64,000 nt of DNA from Bradyrhizobium sp. NAS96.2 (GCF_001908235.1 NZ_LGHK01000001.1:36594-100593); one strand, 5' to 3'; counted from the stretch's first letter, positions 1-13,080 are shown. Numbers and translations: made by a program. Notes: generated by a model not told the origin, from the sequence alone.

Positions 1-194
1 AAGCTCGCGTTCAAGCGTCAGCACCATCTGGTGAACCGATGGTAAGATAACATGGACTTACTCCTGCATGTCGGTTTCGGCCGAAGCGCGGCTGAGCACC
101 GCAGATCTGGGCGAAACCAATGCGGCCCCGCATGGCCGGTCAATTTGACGAACGCAAATGGGTCAGGGCATGCAGCCATGTACCTTTCTTGTAC
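1..194. other. Left-edge stretch without a recognised gene
   Basis: No reading frame with a recognisable product and no RNA gene is seen before the tts box at 195. The stretch belongs to the upstream region of the effector-like gene at 293. Confidence 0.4.
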
Positions 195-222
195 ATCAGC
201 TTGTTGTCAGCTCGCTCGCCTA
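195..222 (+). promoter_or_regulatory. tts box (TtsI binding site) upstream of the effector-like gene
   Basis: The 28-base segment keeps the TCAGCTT half, the AGCT core and the terminal CCTA of the rhizobial tts box, with about ten mismatches against the better copy at 6917. It lies about 70 bases upstream of the ATG at 293. TtsI is the flavonoid/NodD-dependent activator of type III secretion genes. The site is seen in the sequence; TtsI control is inferred. Confidence 0.6.
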
Positions 223-292
223 AATTGCTGACTGGTCTTGAGTAGACCGACACCAACTAGCATCCAATGTTGTCGATAGGAGAACTACTCGC

Positions 293-1147
293 ATGTATGG
301 CAGAATCACTGGACCATTCAGCCCGTCTACAAGCGCGGGACAAGCCGACGAGTCTGGGCAGGTCGCAGATCACCATATGTTTACGGAACGGCTTGCAGAC
401 GCCGCGGCTGGCTCATCGTCGGCGAGACGGCCGTATTCCCTAACCGACGAGCCTCCGATCTACGAGATGGACAGCGATTCATTCAGGCGAGAACTGCGCA
501 ACTTTTATGGCGACGATGTCAAGCACATAGCCGATCATCCGCAAGAATACTCGGACTTCGTGTCCTCAAAGGCCGAGAGCACCGTAATGGTCGCTAGAGC
601 CGGCTCGACCGAGGATCACAAGACGGGTTCGCAATACTTTAGCTACCAGCTGGGCGATAAGAGTGTCGGACTCCTAAGGACGGATCCAGGATTTCGCATC
701 AAAGGGGAAACGTGGCAGAAGGAACACTTTCCGGATCGCAAGAACATCTCATCTGTCGTAGCTCTCCGAGTCACTCATCCGCTCGTTCTGAACGCGGGCG
801 ATGTTCTGCTCGAACATCAGCTGCGGCAGGACGGCAGGCGGCCATTGATCATGTCGCGTCCTGCCTCCGATGAAGCCAAACCACGTCTGGAGCAGATGGG
901 CTTTGTTGACGTCGGTGAAAACCAGTTCGTGCTTGACCCTAGACGTCACCCCGATAAGTGGACGAAGAACGACCAGGATGAATGGCAGCGCGCAGACAAG
1001 CCTCGACAGTATCTTCAAGCGGAGAGCGAGGGTCCTGTCGAAGGAAGCCAGCACGATAATTCGAACGACGAATACCAGACAGACTCGTCTGGAGACGATC
1101 CTTCCTGGTATTTCGATCGCCTCAATATGGGCCCACCGACCAGCTAG
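293..1147 (+). CDS. Putative type III secreted effector (284 aa)
   Basis: The product is a soluble 284-residue protein without signal peptide or membrane segment. Its N-terminal ~50 residues are Ser/Gly/Ala-rich and probably disordered, as expected of a type III secretion signal. The tts box at 195-222 supports export through the type III system into host cells. Residues ~60-245 look like one folded domain. A segment reading VVALRVTHPLV...DVLLEHQL, followed by GFVDVGENQFVLDP, loosely recalls the acetyl-CoA-binding and C-terminal strands of GNAT acetyltransferases. That resemblance is weak and no catalytic residue can be named. A tts-box gene paired with a GH12 effector a few kb away recalls the B. 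diazoefficiens USDA110 locus encoding NopBW and NopAA, but the identity of this protein was not verified. Start: ATG 293 with AGGAGAA upstream. Confidence 0.65.
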   Translation: MYGRITGPFSPSTSAGQADESGQVADHHMFTERLADAAAGSSSARRPYSLTDEPPIYEMDSDSFRRELRNFYGDDVKHIADHPQEYSDFVSSKAESTVMVARAGSTEDHKTGSQYFSYQLGDKSVGLLRTDPGFRIKGETWQKEHFPDRKNISSVVALRVTHPLVLNAGDVLLEHQLRQDGRRPLIMSRPASDEAKPRLEQMGFVDVGENQFVLDPRRHPDKWTKNDQDEWQRADKPRQYLQAESEGPVEGSQHDNSNDEYQTDSSGDDPSWYFDRLNMGPPTS

Positions 1148-1149
1148 TA

Positions 1150-1435
1150 TCTCGTCATAGAGAGGTTTGGGCTGGTTGAAATTGACCTGGCTTGGCATCG
1201 GCCCTTGCCGGTCGTGCCATTTGACGTGAGCGCATTCGACATTGCGCCGCTTCTCCAGACCGGCCGCCTCGGCGACGAGGCGGCCGAAACTGTCGAAGCG
1301 CCGATCGAGGCATTGGCAGGCGACGAGAGCCCGATCAACTCATCGGCGAACTGCGCGAGCCGGTCCAGGCCGAGCAGGGATAGATCGAGCGCTGCGATTG
1401 CGCATGCTAGTCGAATGTCGTGACTTGCTGACGCC
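1150..1435 (-). mobile_element. IS630-type transposase C-terminal remnant (copy A)
   Basis: Read on the minus strand, this stretch contains ACQCLDRRFDSFGRLVAEAA followed by an Arg-rich segment. It matches the conserved end of IS630-family DDE transposases (ARQCLDRR-I-DSF...). There is no start, no DDE core and no complete frame, so it is a decayed fragment. It directly abuts the stop codon of the effector-like gene. A related fragment lies in opposite orientation at about 6630-6890; both end with a short PxQVNFNxPKP-like tail. Confidence 0.6.
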
Positions 1436-1764
1436 AATTGTAGACCGAACGTTGCGCAATCAGAGAGTCAGAGAGACGACCTCTGCGCGCCAATCTTTAA
1501 AGGCCCGCTCCGGCACTGTTCCGACTGCCGTTTCGATTCCCGCCGTAATTTGCAGCGGATTGACATGCCCTGAATTTTCATTCGGCGGCAAGCAGCATCA
1601 GAGCGACAACGATTCGAAGCGATCGCACATTCCATAACCACTTGGCTCGCAAAGCGACCGAAGTGGTTAAGGCGGCGCTGCCTGGCGCATAGGAGCAATA
1701 TCCGGCGTTACGACAGCTCGGCTCACACCGCACAGATCACAGGCACCGGTTATCGCAAATCGGT
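1436..1764. other. Intergenic stretch, no gene recognised
   Basis: About 330 bases between the IS630 fragment and the end of nrdB. Only short unconvincing frames occur here and no hairpin with a T-run was seen. It should hold the 3' end of the nrdAB transcript. Confidence 0.3.
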
Positions 1765-2910
1765 TCAGCCCCAATCGAGCGCACCGCCGTTCTGATACTC
1801 GATGATGCGGGTCTCGAAGAAATTCTTCTCCTTCTTCAAGTCCATCGCCTCCGACATCCACGGGAATGGATTCTCCGCCTCCGGGAACACCGGCGTGAGG
1901 CCGATCTGCGCGCAGCGGCGGTTGGCAATGAAGTGCATGTACTGCTCGCACAATGCGGCGTTCAGCCCGAGGAAGCCTCGCGGCATCGTATCGCGGCCAT
2001 AGGCGGCCTCGAGTTCGGCGGCCTCGCGGATCATGTTGCGAACCTCCTCCTGGAAAGCCGATGTCCACAGGTGCGGGTTCTCGCTCTTGATCTGGTTGAT
2101 CACGTCGATGCCAAAGTTCAGATGGATGCTCTCGTCGCGCAGGATGTATTGATACTGCTCCGCGATGCCGGCCATCTTGTTGCGGCGGCCGAACGAGAGG
2201 ATCTGCGCAAATCCAGTGTAGAACCACATGCCCTCGAAGATCACGTAGAAGGCAACAAGGTCGCGCAGGAACGCCTGACCGGCCTGCGGTGTTCCGATCT
2301 TGAAATCGGGATCGTCGAGATGCTGGGTGTGCTTGATCGCCCACGCCGCCTTGTCGGTGATCGAGGGCACCTCGCGGTACATATTGAACAGCTCGCCCTC
2401 GTCGAGGCCGAGGCTTTCGACAATGTACTGAAAGGTGTGGGTGTGGACGGCCTCCTCGAAGGCCTGGCGCAGGAGATATTGCCGGCATTCCGGATTGGTG
2501 AGGTGGCGATAGATCGCCAGCACGATGTTGTTGGCGACCAGGCTTTCGGAGGCCGCAAAGAAGCCGAGATTGCGCTTGATGGCGCGACGCTCGTCCTCCG
2601 AGAGGCCATCGCGTGATTTCCACAGCGCGATGTCGGCCTGCATCGAGACTTCGGTCGGCATCCAGTGATTGTTGCAGGCGGCGAGGTATTTCTCCCATGC
2701 CCATTTGTATTTCAGCGGCAGCAGCTGGTTGACGTCGGCGCGGCAGTTGATCATCCGCTTCTCGTCGACCGAGACGCGGCCGCCATGACGGTCGATCGTA
2801 CCGAGGCCGGTTGCCTCGCTCAGAGCGGCGGGCGCCGCCGCGAAGGACTGCGGCATGAAGCGCGTGCGCTCCTGGCGGGCTGTGGTCGCAGTTTCTGAAA
2901 AGTCGAGCAT
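1765..2910 (-). CDS. nrdB: Ribonucleotide reductase class I, small (radical) subunit
   Basis: This 381-residue protein is the R2 subunit that houses the diiron-tyrosyl radical cofactor used by NrdA to reduce ribonucleotides. The ferritin-like carboxylate/His ligands are visible in [10 protein letters not shown] and [10 protein letters not shown]. The residues between them follow the NrdB pattern ([24 protein letters not shown]). The gene lies 22 bases downstream of nrdA, so both are probably one transcript under the cobalamin riboswitch at 5905-6107. Class I reductase needs oxygen but not B12. In bacteria that also have a B12-dependent NrdJ, riboswitch control typically lets NrdAB take over when B12 is scarce. 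The partner gene nrdA carries a stop codon, so this subunit may lack a full-length partner from this locus. Confidence 0.9.
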   Translation of the reverse strand: MLDFSETATTARQERTRFMPQSFAAAPAALSEATGLGTIDRHGGRVSVDEKRMINCRADVNQLLPLKYKWAWEKYLAACNNHWMPTEVSMQADIALWKSRDGLSEDERRAIKRNLGFFAASESLVANNIVLAIYRHLTNPECRQYLLRQAFEEAVHTHTFQYIVESLGLDEGELFNMYREVPSITDKAAWAIKHTQHLDDPDFKIGTPQAGQAFLRDLVAFYVIFEGMWFYTGFAQILSFGRRNKMAGIAEQYQYILRDESIHLNFGIDVINQIKSENPHLWTSAFQEEVRNMIREAAELEAAYGRDTMPRGFLGLNAALCEQYMHFIANRRCAQIGLTPVFPEAENPFPWMSEAMDLKKEKNFFETRIIEYQNGGALDWG

Positions 2911-2932
2911 AATGTCCGTTCCTTTGTTTTGC

Positions 2933-5809
<2,877 letters not shown>

Positions 5810-5904
5810 CGTATAGACCCCGTGATGCTTGTTGGGGCCGGATGTCGAGAGGACGCTGCGTCATTCCGGCGGACAAGCGTCGCCGGCATGGCTGTGCAAG
5901 CGAC

Positions 5905-6107
5905 CGCCGGGACACCCCGCCCGTGGACGTGTTTGGTGTCGCGGCAGGTCTCCTGGCTCGCAGGTCGCCGTTGCTCCCTTGTCTTCCCAATGCCTCGCGG
6001 CACCAGTGACTTAACAGGGCGAGAGCAACTCACTGCTTACAGTTGCGGGGGCAGCGCCGGATTTTTACGGATCGATCCGTAGTTCACCGGCTTCCCTCTT
6101 AGCCACC
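5905..6107 (-). promoter_or_regulatory. Cobalamin (AdoCbl) riboswitch of nrdAB
   Basis: On the minus strand the conserved parts occur in order: AGAGGGAAGCCGGTG at the 5' end, GCTGCCCCCGCAACTGTAAGC, a GGGAAG block and the B12 box GAGCCAGGAGACCTGCC at 5943-5959. It is followed by a GC-rich hairpin block at 5907-5930 that is identical over 24 bases to the one after the metE riboswitch. That hairpin is probably the kissing-loop or expression stem. Bound cobalamin would be expected to lower NrdAB expression. Confidence 0.93.
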
Positions 6108-6119
6108 AAATCTTGCGAT

Positions 6120-6395
6120 ATGGCGGACCGTGACGTCTATATCTGGTGCGATTTGGAGAGGAATGTCAACGACCGCAAGATCGCCTTTCCAAAATTTCTG
6201 CAAGCTTATCCCAAGGCCCATGAGCGACTGGCGAGAAGCTTCAATGCGCTCCCCTTCTCATCCAGCCCAAACCTCGACCGGGTGATGCGGACGCTCTGCC
6301 CCGAACTTGTGTATCGGGCACAGGCCAGCAGCTCTTTCGAGCAATGGTGGTCTTTGATTACGAAAGGCGCCCTTACCGATCGTATGCAGGTCTAG
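6120..6395 (+). CDS. Short hypothetical protein or gene fragment (91 aa)
   Basis: The frame has plausible codon use and an aromatic-rich sequence ending SSSFEQWWSLITKG. I recognise no family and see no ribosome binding site. It starts just behind the presumed nrdA promoter and runs towards an IS630 remnant, so it may be the end of a larger lost gene. It may also be non-coding. Confidence 0.25.
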   Translation: MADRDVYIWCDLERNVNDRKIAFPKFLQAYPKAHERLARSFNALPFSSSPNLDRVMRTLCPELVYRAQASSSFEQWWSLITKGALTDRMQV

Positions 6396-6629
6396 TGCGG
6401 TCGCCCGACGTTGTTCGGCCTTGGCATCAACAGCGCGATCAATCCCCTTCCGAATCGTACGTCGCTTTCATGGCGGAGCTCTGGTCTGTCATGCTGACAG
6501 CGGGTGATTTCGGTCCAGGTCATCTACCTCTCCGATGGCTTCGCACACCTCGAAGAGTCACAACCCGCTGAAACCACCCGACTTTAATTCCGGTCGCCCT
6601 CTTACACTCCATCAGGCGTCTTCGGCTGA
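6396..6629. other. Intergenic stretch, no gene recognised
   Basis: No convincing frame or signal is seen between the short hypothetical ORF and the IS630 fragment. Part of it may be further decayed transposase sequence. Confidence 0.3.
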
Positions 6630-6890
6630 CTATGCCCGGCGGAAACTGCGCGCCCGATTGAAGTTCCACTATGTCCCAGAGCACGCCTGGGGGCTGAACA
6701 TAGTTGAGATCGAGATCAGCATTCTCGCCCGCCAATGCCTCGATAGACGCATCGACAGTTTCCCACACCTCGTCAAAACGTCGCAATGTCAACCACGCCT
6801 GCGTCAATTGGATGCTCACAACCGAAAAGGCTCGCGCAAAATGGCGTGCGCCGTCCAAACCCTTCAGCCAGATCAAGTCAATTTCAACGA
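6630..6890 (+). mobile_element. IS630-type transposase C-terminal remnant (copy B)
   Basis: On the plus strand the segment reads RLKFHYVPEHAWGLNIVEIE and continues with ISILARQCLDRRIDSFPHLV. This is the C-terminal third of an IS630-family transposase, with the last acidic catalytic residue in the NIVEIE motif. A frameshift follows; the shifted frame continues with KRRNVNHACVNWMLTTEKAR, again matching the family. No complete element or terminal repeat is seen. Copy A at 1150-1435 is its inverted counterpart, and nrdAB lies between them. Confidence 0.75.
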
Positions 6891-6916
6891 CCCAAAACCT
6901 CAGTGTCGAGGTCTTA

Positions 6917-6944
6917 GTCAGCTTCTCGAAAGCTGACCTTCCTA
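6917..6944 (+). promoter_or_regulatory. tts box upstream of the GH12 effector
   Basis: The segment GTCAGCTTCTCGAAAGCT followed by the CC-TA end is an almost perfect rhizobial tts box. It lies about 120 bases upstream of the GH12 start and predicts TtsI-dependent, flavonoid-inducible transcription. Confidence 0.9.
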
Positions 6945-7064
6945 GCATCGGACTTGGTCTGTAGATGCCCTTGCCGCCCACGCCTGAGCTTGGTCACGAA
7001 CCTAGGGTAGGCGCTGGGCCGATCGGAACGATGCTTTGTCGCTTATAAGAGCAAGGAGAGCCCT

Positions 7065-7862
7065 ATGGATTCCAATCGGATAAACGGTGCCCTCTCGCGC
7101 GGGTCCCAAACTTGGGACGTCAGCACACAGGAGAATCATGAATTATTTAGCCAGACTGTGAATCAAGTCAGGTCAGCGTCCGCCGCGCCTGTATCGGCAA
7201 AGACTCCGATTTGGAGTTCGAATGCTCCGTACGGGAACTTCTCACGCAATGGACACTCCTGGAACAACGACGTATGGGGCGCTGGCGCTGGGCCTCAGAC
7301 GATTTCGGTGTATGAAGCCAACCGGTGGGGCGTGTGGTCGAACCAGCCTAATTCGAAAGGCATCAAGAGCTATCCGCACGAGTCGGTCGATATCGGCAAA
7401 CCCCTCAGTTCAATCAACACTCTAAGCTCGAGCTTCAATCAGGTTGTTCCTGCTGGTGGCGCTTGGGACGTCGCCTACGATATCTGGGACAGCTCAAAAC
7501 AGCAGGAGATTATGCTCTGGACAAACTACACCGGAAACCCAGACGGCAGCGGCAACGTAAAGCCGATTTCATATCACTATGACTCTTCCGGGGCGGCGAT
7601 CCCGGTTTACCGCAATATCCATGCAGGCGGGGCGACTTGGAACGTGTTTGAAGGCTTCAATGGTCACAAAGTCATCTCACTCCTGCGCACTTCGAAGACC
7701 AACAGCGGGACAGTCGACATCAAGAGTATCCTGCAGTGGATCAAGTCGACGGGCTATTTCGGCGACATAAACGTCGGTAGCGTGCAATACGGCGTCGAGA
7801 TCACCTCCTCTCCCGGGGGGATGAATTTCAATTTCAACAACTGGACCGTGACCTCGAAGTGA
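7065..7862 (+). CDS. gunA2: Type III secreted GH12 endoglucanase-like protein (NopAA/GunA2-like)
   Basis: The 265-residue protein is a glycoside hydrolase family 12 (cellulase-type) domain preceded by about 45 polar residues and no Sec signal peptide. The GH12 nucleophile motif QEIMLW (Glu148) and the acid/base segment YGVEITSSPGG (Glu245) are both intact, so activity on beta-1,4-glucans such as cellulose or xyloglucan is plausible. A tts box at 6917-6944 and the absence of a signal peptide point to type III export, as known for NopAA (Blr1656) of B. diazoefficiens. The start ATG 7065 has AAGGAG seven bases upstream. The flanking IS remnant and riboswitch-controlled metabolic genes show a mosaic neighbourhood. 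Confidence 0.88.
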   Translation: MDSNRINGALSRGSQTWDVSTQENHELFSQTVNQVRSASAAPVSAKTPIWSSNAPYGNFSRNGHSWNNDVWGAGAGPQTISVYEANRWGVWSNQPNSKGIKSYPHESVDIGKPLSSINTLSSSFNQVVPAGGAWDVAYDIWDSSKQQEIMLWTNYTGNPDGSGNVKPISYHYDSSGAAIPVYRNIHAGGATWNVFEGFNGHKVISLLRTSKTNSGTVDIKSILQWIKSTGYFGDINVGSVQYGVEITSSPGGMNFNFNNWTVTSK

Positions 7863-8440
7863 ATATCCGCCTCCTGGGACGTGAGATCTGAAGGGCACCA
7901 GCCGCAAACGGCACGAACGCCATTTCGTGGAACATAAGCCTGCGCGGATGCTCTGCCTCATGGTCGACAGCGTTCCGAGCGCTTCGAGCCGAATTTCTAG
8001 TTCCGCTCGGAATAAGCTGCTCCGGCTTTCACACTGAAGAGCGAGAGGGCCGCCGGCGCCGGTAGGCGCTCCATCACGGCCTCCGACATCGGCAGGATAG
8101 GGCCCTCTCGCCTTTAAGACGCCTTTCTTCACGGCCGCTGAGTTTGAGGCCATCGGCTGCGCGATGGTCATTGGCCAGCGTCCGCGTTGGGTCGCCAGCA
8201 AGGCGCAATCAGACGTTATTCCGCCATTTCGCGGATGACAACGCGCACATGGTTGTCGAAAGCATCCAGATGGGCGCAGAATTCTACGCAATCATTGAGT
8301 TGCCACTACAAGTCACTCTATTCTCGTCCGTACAGAGCATCATTCCCGTCGGGATGCCGCAGCGACCATGATTTCTGAGGGTTGACGCAGTCCCTCCCTT
8401 GCAGGTAATCGAAACCGTTGAGGTTCTCCAGATCCAGATT
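7863..8440. other. Intergenic region between GH12 gene and metE riboswitch
   Basis: About 580 bases hold no convincing gene on either strand. Short frames lack ribosome binding sites and family features. The promoter of metE should lie near the right end. Confidence 0.35.
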
Positions 8441-8444
8441 GACC

Positions 8445-8645
8445 TGGAGCTAAGAGGGAAGCCGGTGCGCAGGTTCTTCGGAACGATGCAATGCCGGCGC
8501 TGCCCCCGCAACTGTAAGCGGCGAGCCATCGTCCATTTCAGCCACTGAAGCGCAAGCTTCGGGAAGGCCGGACGATAGCTAGGACCCGCGAGCCAGGAGA
8601 CCTGCCTCGGCAACATAAACGTCCACGGGCGGGGTGTCCCGGTGG
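8445..8645 (+). promoter_or_regulatory. Cobalamin (AdoCbl) riboswitch of metE
   Basis: The plus strand shows the full set of conserved blocks: AAGAGGGAAGCCGGTG at 8452, GCTGCCCCCGCAACTGTAAGC, AGCCACTGAAG, GGGAAGG and the B12 box at 8590-8606. A hairpin block at 8619-8642 is identical to that of the nrdAB riboswitch. It ends about 90 bases before the metE ATG. Cobalamin binding is expected to repress the B12-independent methionine synthase. Confidence 0.95.
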
Positions 8646-8734
8646 TGCGGTTGCGACCCGCTCGCCCCTCAACGCGCCTTGCGGAGTCCAGACGTGTCAC
8701 TACGGCCTTTGCCCCCAACTTTGGGGTTAAGCCA

Positions 8735-11086
8735 ATGTCCTCTACTTCTATCTCCTCACTTGCGGTCGCAACTCTTGGTACGCCGCGCATCGGTCCACGC
8801 CGCGAGCTCAAGCTTGCGCTCGAAAGCTTCTGGTCCGGCACATCGGACGAGAAGGCATTGATCGAAGCCGGGATCGGATTGCGTACCGCCAACTGGGCGC
8901 GGCAGAAAAAGCTCGGCGTCTCGGTGATCCCGTCGAACGATTTCTCGTTCTACGACCAGGTGCTCGACACCTCGGTGATGGTTGGTGCGATCCCCGCTAT
9001 CTATGGCTGGACCAGCGGCCCAATACCGCTTGCGACCTATTTTGCGATGGCGCGCGGCAGCCAGGGTGATGTCCAAGGCAACCCGCACGATGCGTCCCGC
9101 GGCAACGCCCATCATGGCCAAAGCCTGCCGGCGCAAGAAATGACCAAGTGGTTCGACACCAACTACCACTATATGGTTCCGGAACTTGCGAAGGATCAGC
9201 AATTCCGCCTCATCTCGCGCAAGCCGATCGAGGAATACGAGGAAGCCAAGGCGCTGGGCTACCAGACCCGACCCGTGCTGGTCGGTCCGGTCACCTTCCT
9301 CAAGCTCGCCAAGAGCAAGGATGCCGGCTTCGAGCCGCTGTCGCTGCTGGACCGGCTGCTGCCGGTCTATGTCGAGGTGCTGCGGGAGCTTGCCAGCCGC
9401 GGCGCAGAATGGGTTCAAATTGACGAGCCCTGTCTGGTGCTGGATCTCGACGAGGCGGCTCATGACGCGCTGGGGCGTGCCTATGCCGAAATCGCCAGGG
9501 CAGTGCCGCACATCAAGATCATGCTGGCGAGCTATTTCGGCGGCCTCGGCCAGAACCGCGACACGGCGTTCGCGCTTCCAGTGGCCGGTCTGCATTTCGA
9601 CTTGGTGCGCGCGCCCGAGCAGCTCGACGACCTCGCCCGCCTGCCCGCCGACCGCGTCGTCTCGCTCGGTGTGCTCGACGGCCGCAACGTCTGGCGCGCC
9701 GATCTGAGCAGAATCCTCGACCGGCTTGAGCCAGTCGTCGCAAAGCTCGGCAACGACCGCGTGCAGATCGCACCCTCCTGCTCGCTGCTGCATGTGCCGA
9801 TCGATCTCGCCCTGGAAGCCAAGCTCGACGCCGAGGTGAAGAGCTGGCTGGCCTTCTCCATGCAGAAGATCGAAGAGCTGGCCGCGCTCGGCACGTCACT
9901 TGCAAGCGGGCGCAGGTCGATCACAAAGTACTTAAAGGCATCCGACGCTGCCGCGCTAGCGCGCAAGACCTCGCCGCGCATTCACGACGCGAAGGTGGCA
10001 AGCCGTATCGCCGGGATCGACGAGGCAATGCGTCGGCGCGCCAGTCGGTTCGAGAAACGAACCGAAGTGCAGCATGCGCGCTTCAACCTGCCAGCTTTCC
10101 CCACGACGACGATCGGCTCCTTCCCGCAGACCCAGGAAATCAGGAAGGCGCGCGCCTCGCATGCCAAGGGAGACCTGAGTGATACGGCCTACAAGACCTT
10201 CCTGCAAAACCAGACGGCACGCACCGTGCGCTGGCAGGAAAGCATCGGCCTCGATGTGCTCGTCCATGGCGAGTTCGAGCGCAACGACATGGTGCAGTAC
10301 TTCGGTGAGCAGCTCTTAGGATTCGTCTTCACCGAGAACGCCTGGGTGCAGTCCTACGGCTCGCGCTATGTCAGGCCGCCGATCCTGTTCGGCGACGTGT
10401 CCCGTCCGAAGCCGATGACCGTCGAATGGTGGCAGTATGCGCAGTCGCTCACCACAAAGCCGGTAAAGGCGATGCTGACCGGCCCGGTCACCATCCTGAA
10501 TTGGTCCTTCGTCCGCGACGACATTCCGCGCAGCCAAGCCTGCCGCCAGATCGCGCTCGCCATCCGCGACGAGGTTACAGATCTCGAAGGCGCCGGCGCT
10601 GGCATGATCCAGATCGACGAGGCCGCCTTGCGCGAAGGCCTGCCGCTGCGGCGCTCGGAGTGGGCAACCTATCTCGACTGGGCGGTAGAATGCTTCCGCA
10701 TCTGCTCGTCGGGCGTCCGGGACGAGACCCAGATCCACACCCATATGTGCTACTCCGAATTCAACGACATCATCGACGCGATCGGCACGATGGATGCCGA
10801 CGTGATCTCGATCGAGACATCGCGATCGAAGATGGAGTTGCTGGACGCATTCCGGAACTACCGCTATCCGAACGAGATCGGACCCGGCGTCTACGACATC
10901 CACTCGCCGCGTGTGCCTGAGGTCACCGAGATGACGGAGCTGCTCAAGCTGGCGCGGCAGCGCCTGTCCGACGACCAGCTCTGGGTCAATCCGGATTGCG
11001 GCCTGAAAACTCGCAAATGGGACGAGGTCCGTCCGGCACTCGTCAACATGGTGGCGGCCGCGCGCGAGCTGCGGGCAGCAGGCTGA
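8735..11086 (+). CDS. metE: Cobalamin-independent methionine synthase
   Basis: The enzyme transfers the methyl group of 5-methyltetrahydropteroyl-tri-glutamate to homocysteine, making methionine without B12. From ATG 8735 the protein has 783 residues, the usual MetE size. The N-terminal barrel starts near [13 protein letters not shown]. The C-terminal catalytic barrel shows [12 protein letters not shown], the zinc ligands in [12 protein letters not shown] and the last Cys ligand in [12 protein letters not shown]. An upstream in-frame start at 8642 lies inside the riboswitch and was rejected. The gene is under a cobalamin riboswitch, consistent with a backup for B12-dependent MetH. Its stop overlaps the start of a 71-residue ORF. 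Confidence 0.95.
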   Translation: MSSTSISSLAVATLGTPRIGPRRELKLALESFWSGTSDEKALIEAGIGLRTANWARQKKLGVSVIPSNDFSFYDQVLDTSVMVGAIPAIYGWTSGPIPLATYFAMARGSQGDVQGNPHDASRGNAHHGQSLPAQEMTKWFDTNYHYMVPELAKDQQFRLISRKPIEEYEEAKALGYQTRPVLVGPVTFLKLAKSKDAGFEPLSLLDRLLPVYVEVLRELASRGAEWVQIDEPCLVLDLDEAAHDALGRAYAEIARAVPHIKIMLASYFGGLGQNRDTAFALPVAGLHFDLVRAPEQLDDLARLPADRVVSLGVLDGRNVWRADLSRILDRLEPVVAKLGNDRVQIAPSCSLLHVPIDLALEAKLDAEVKSWLAFSMQKIEELAALGTSLASGRRSITKYLKASDAAALARKTSPRIHDAKVASRIAGIDEAMRRRASRFEKRTEVQHARFNLPAFPTTTIGSFPQTQEIRKARASHAKGDLSDTAYKTFLQNQTARTVRWQESIGLDVLVHGEFERNDMVQYFGEQLLGFVFTENAWVQSYGSRYVRPPILFGDVSRPKPMTVEWWQYAQSLTTKPVKAMLTGPVTILNWSFVRDDIPRSQACRQIALAIRDEVTDLEGAGAGMIQIDEAALREGLPLRRSEWATYLDWAVECFRICSSGVRDETQIHTHMCYSEFNDIIDAIGTMDADVISIETSRSKMELLDAFRNYRYPNEIGPGVYDIHSPRVPEVTEMTELLKLARQRLSDDQLWVNPDCGLKTRKWDEVRPALVNMVAAARELRAAG

Positions 11087-11301
11087 TGTCAGGGAGCCTG
11101 CCGATGCAATTCTGGATCAAATGCACCCGCTACGGCAAAGCGGAATCCTACTATGTCAACATCTCGCTCGTTAGCGGCATGTCGCGCGAGCGCGACAAGA
11201 CGATCCTGGAATTCGTCGGCGCTCAAACCATCGTGGTGAACGAGACGCCAGAACAGATTCTGGCGCTTCACCTCGGTACGTCTGCCGGACAACGCATCTG
11301 A
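11086..11301 (+). CDS. Small protein translationally coupled to metE (71 aa)
   Basis: The ATG overlaps the metE stop codon in the arrangement TGATG, so translation is probably coupled. The product has 71 residues, is soluble, and reads like one small domain ([20 protein letters not shown]..., [20 protein letters not shown]). I do not recognise its family and cannot assign a function. Its place implies co-expression with MetE under B12 repression. Confidence 0.6.
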   Translation: MSGSLPMQFWIKCTRYGKAESYYVNISLVSGMSRERDKTILEFVGAQTIVVNETPEQILALHLGTSAGQRI

Positions 11302-11877
11302 CTCGCAGGGCTGGAGCATGATCGTCTGAGGCTGATTCGATTGGGTATTCCCGAATCAGGTGGGTTCTGATTCAAGGTGCTGACCGGACTGGAGGCCAGC
11401 ATCCCGTGGGGCGAGCCTATTCGCTCCATTTGCACAAGAGGGGCGTTGCTGCCCGCGCCAAGCCAGTGCGGTGGTCCTTCGCGCCGCATGCGTGATCCTC
11501 GAACAGCTGACGCGAATCAACGCCGCGGCGAGCAGCGCATCGCGCCTTCAAGTCCGTGGTCCGGCGGTCGGAGGCCGGCGATACGCCGCATGCGGCCAAC
11601 CAACATAGGCGGACACCCATCGGAAATAGGTTTGCGTTTGGCAGCGCATGGCGAAGAGTTTTCCGCATATTTTTGCGCCACCAGGCTTTTGGCTTAAGGG
11701 CCGGCTACAAGATTCGGTAGATGGCTAAAGCCAAATTGAGGCCCTAGGATCCGGCCGCGTTCCCCGCCTGTCATCATATCATCGACGAACGGAAGTGAAC
11801 GCAAGCGCACGTGAAGCGGCGGCCCGCAACGCCCACCCGTCAGCTTCCGTCTTTCCATCGCTTAGTGGGGTAACATC
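11302..11877. other. Intergenic region before the gibberellin operon
   Basis: A hairpin at 11332-11359 (arms CTGATTCG and CGAATCAG) lies just after the 71-residue ORF, without a T-run. The rest holds only short unconvincing frames. I searched for the end of a CYP115 gene, which precedes CYP112 in some rhizobia, and saw no FxxGxxxCxG heme-binding motif here. The GA operon promoter should lie in this region but no clear consensus was recognised. Confidence 0.4.
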
Positions 11878-13080
11878 ATGTCCGAACAACTCTTGCCGAC
11901 GCTGCCGATGTGGCGCGTCGATCACATTGAGCCGTCGCACGAGATGTTGGCACTACGCGCCAAGGGGCCGATCCAGCGCGTGCGCTTCCCATCGGGGCAC
12001 GAAGGCTGGTGGGTGACAGGCTACGACGAGGCCAAGGCGGCGCTGTCGGACGCAGCGTTCCGGCCCGCGGGAATGCCGCCGGCGGCATTCACCCCGGATT
12101 CGGTGATTCTCGGTTCGCAGGGGTGGCTGGTCTCGCACGAGGGAGGCGAGCATGCCCGGTTACGCACGATCGTGGCGCCGGCCTTCAGTGACGGCAGGGT
12201 GAAGCTGCTTGGGCAGAAGGTTGAGGCGATCGCCGCGCAGCTGTTCGAGACGCTGGCGGCCCAGTCCCAGCCAGCCGACCTGCGGCGTCACCTCTCCTTT
12301 CCGCTTCCGACCATGGTCATCAGCGCGCTGATGGGCGTGCTCTACGAGGATCACGCCTTTTTCGCCGAGCTGTCCGACGAAGTGATGACGCACCAGCATC
12401 AAAGCGGCCCGCGCAGCGCGTCGCGCCAGGCCTGGGAAGAACTGCGCGCCTACATTCGCGGCAAGATGCGGGACAAGCGCCAGAATCCGGGCGACAACCT
12501 GCTGACGGATCTGCTCACGGCGGTAGACCAGGGCAAGGCAACCGAGGAAGAGGCGATCGGCTTGGCGGCGGGCATGCTGGTGGCAGGGCACGAGAGCACC
12601 GGCGCGCAAATCGAATTCGGCCTGCTGGCTATGTTCCGCCATCCGCAACAGCGCAAACGCCTGGTCGGCGATCCATCCCTGGTGGACAAGGCGGTGGAGG
12701 AAATCCTGCGCATGTACCCGCCGGGCGCCGGCTGGGACGGCATCATGCGCTATCCGAGGACCGACGTGACCATCGCGGGCATGCATATTCCCGCGGAGAG
12801 CAAGGTGCTGGTCGGCCTGCCGGCGACGTCGTTTGATCCACGCCATTTCGACGCCCCGGCAAACTTCGACATCGGACGCGAGGAAAATCCGCACCTGGCG
12901 TTCTCTTACGGACCGCACCACTGCATCGGCGCAGCGCTGGCGAGGCTCGAGCTCAAGGTAGTGTTCGGTTCGATCTTCCAACGTTTTCCTGCACTGCGCC
13001 TAGCCGTGGCGCCCGAAGAACTGAAGTTGCGCAAGGAGATCATCACTGGTGGGTTCGAGGCGTTTCCGGTGATCTGGTGA
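11878..13080 (+). CDS. cyp112: Cytochrome P450 CYP112 of the gibberellin operon
   Basis: This 400-residue soluble P450 has the heme-binding motif [10 protein letters not shown] with the Cys ligand at residue 349. The I-helix oxygen-binding segment is AGHESTGAQ and the K-helix motif EEILR. In the rhizobial GA pathway CYP112 acts late, oxidising C-20 of GA12 to give the C19 gibberellin GA9; this is known for the family, not shown here. It opens the operon: 100 bases later CYP114 follows in the same direction. No CYP115, which would convert GA9 to bioactive GA4, is present upstream. GC-rich codon use matches the rest of the operon. Confidence 0.92.
   Translation: MSEQLLPTLPMWRVDHIEPSHEMLALRAKGPIQRVRFPSGHEGWWVTGYDEAKAALSDAAFRPAGMPPAAFTPDSVILGSQGWLVSHEGGEHARLRTIVAPAFSDGRVKLLGQKVEAIAAQLFETLAAQSQPADLRRHLSFPLPTMVISALMGVLYEDHAFFAELSDEVMTHQHQSGPRSASRQAWEELRAYIRGKMRDKRQNPGDNLLTDLLTAVDQGKATEEEAIGLAAGMLVAGHESTGAQIEFGLLAMFRHPQQRKRLVGDPSLVDKAVEEILRMYPPGAGWDGIMRYPRTDVTIAGMHIPAESKVLVGLPATSFDPRHFDAPANFDIGREENPHLAFSYGPHHCIGAALARLELKVVFGSIFQRFPALRLAVAPEELKLRKEIITGGFEAFPVIW

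Noticed and set aside
1667..2704. Long minus-strand frame overlapping nrdB
   Set aside because: Arg/Pro/Gly-rich shadow in another frame of nrdB; nrdB itself has full family motifs.
8642..8734. N-terminal extension of MetE
   Set aside because: Overlaps the hairpin after the riboswitch; the family start is at 8735.
11302..11877. Possible cyp115 remnant upstream of CYP112
   Set aside because: No heme-binding motif or other P450 signature was found in any frame.
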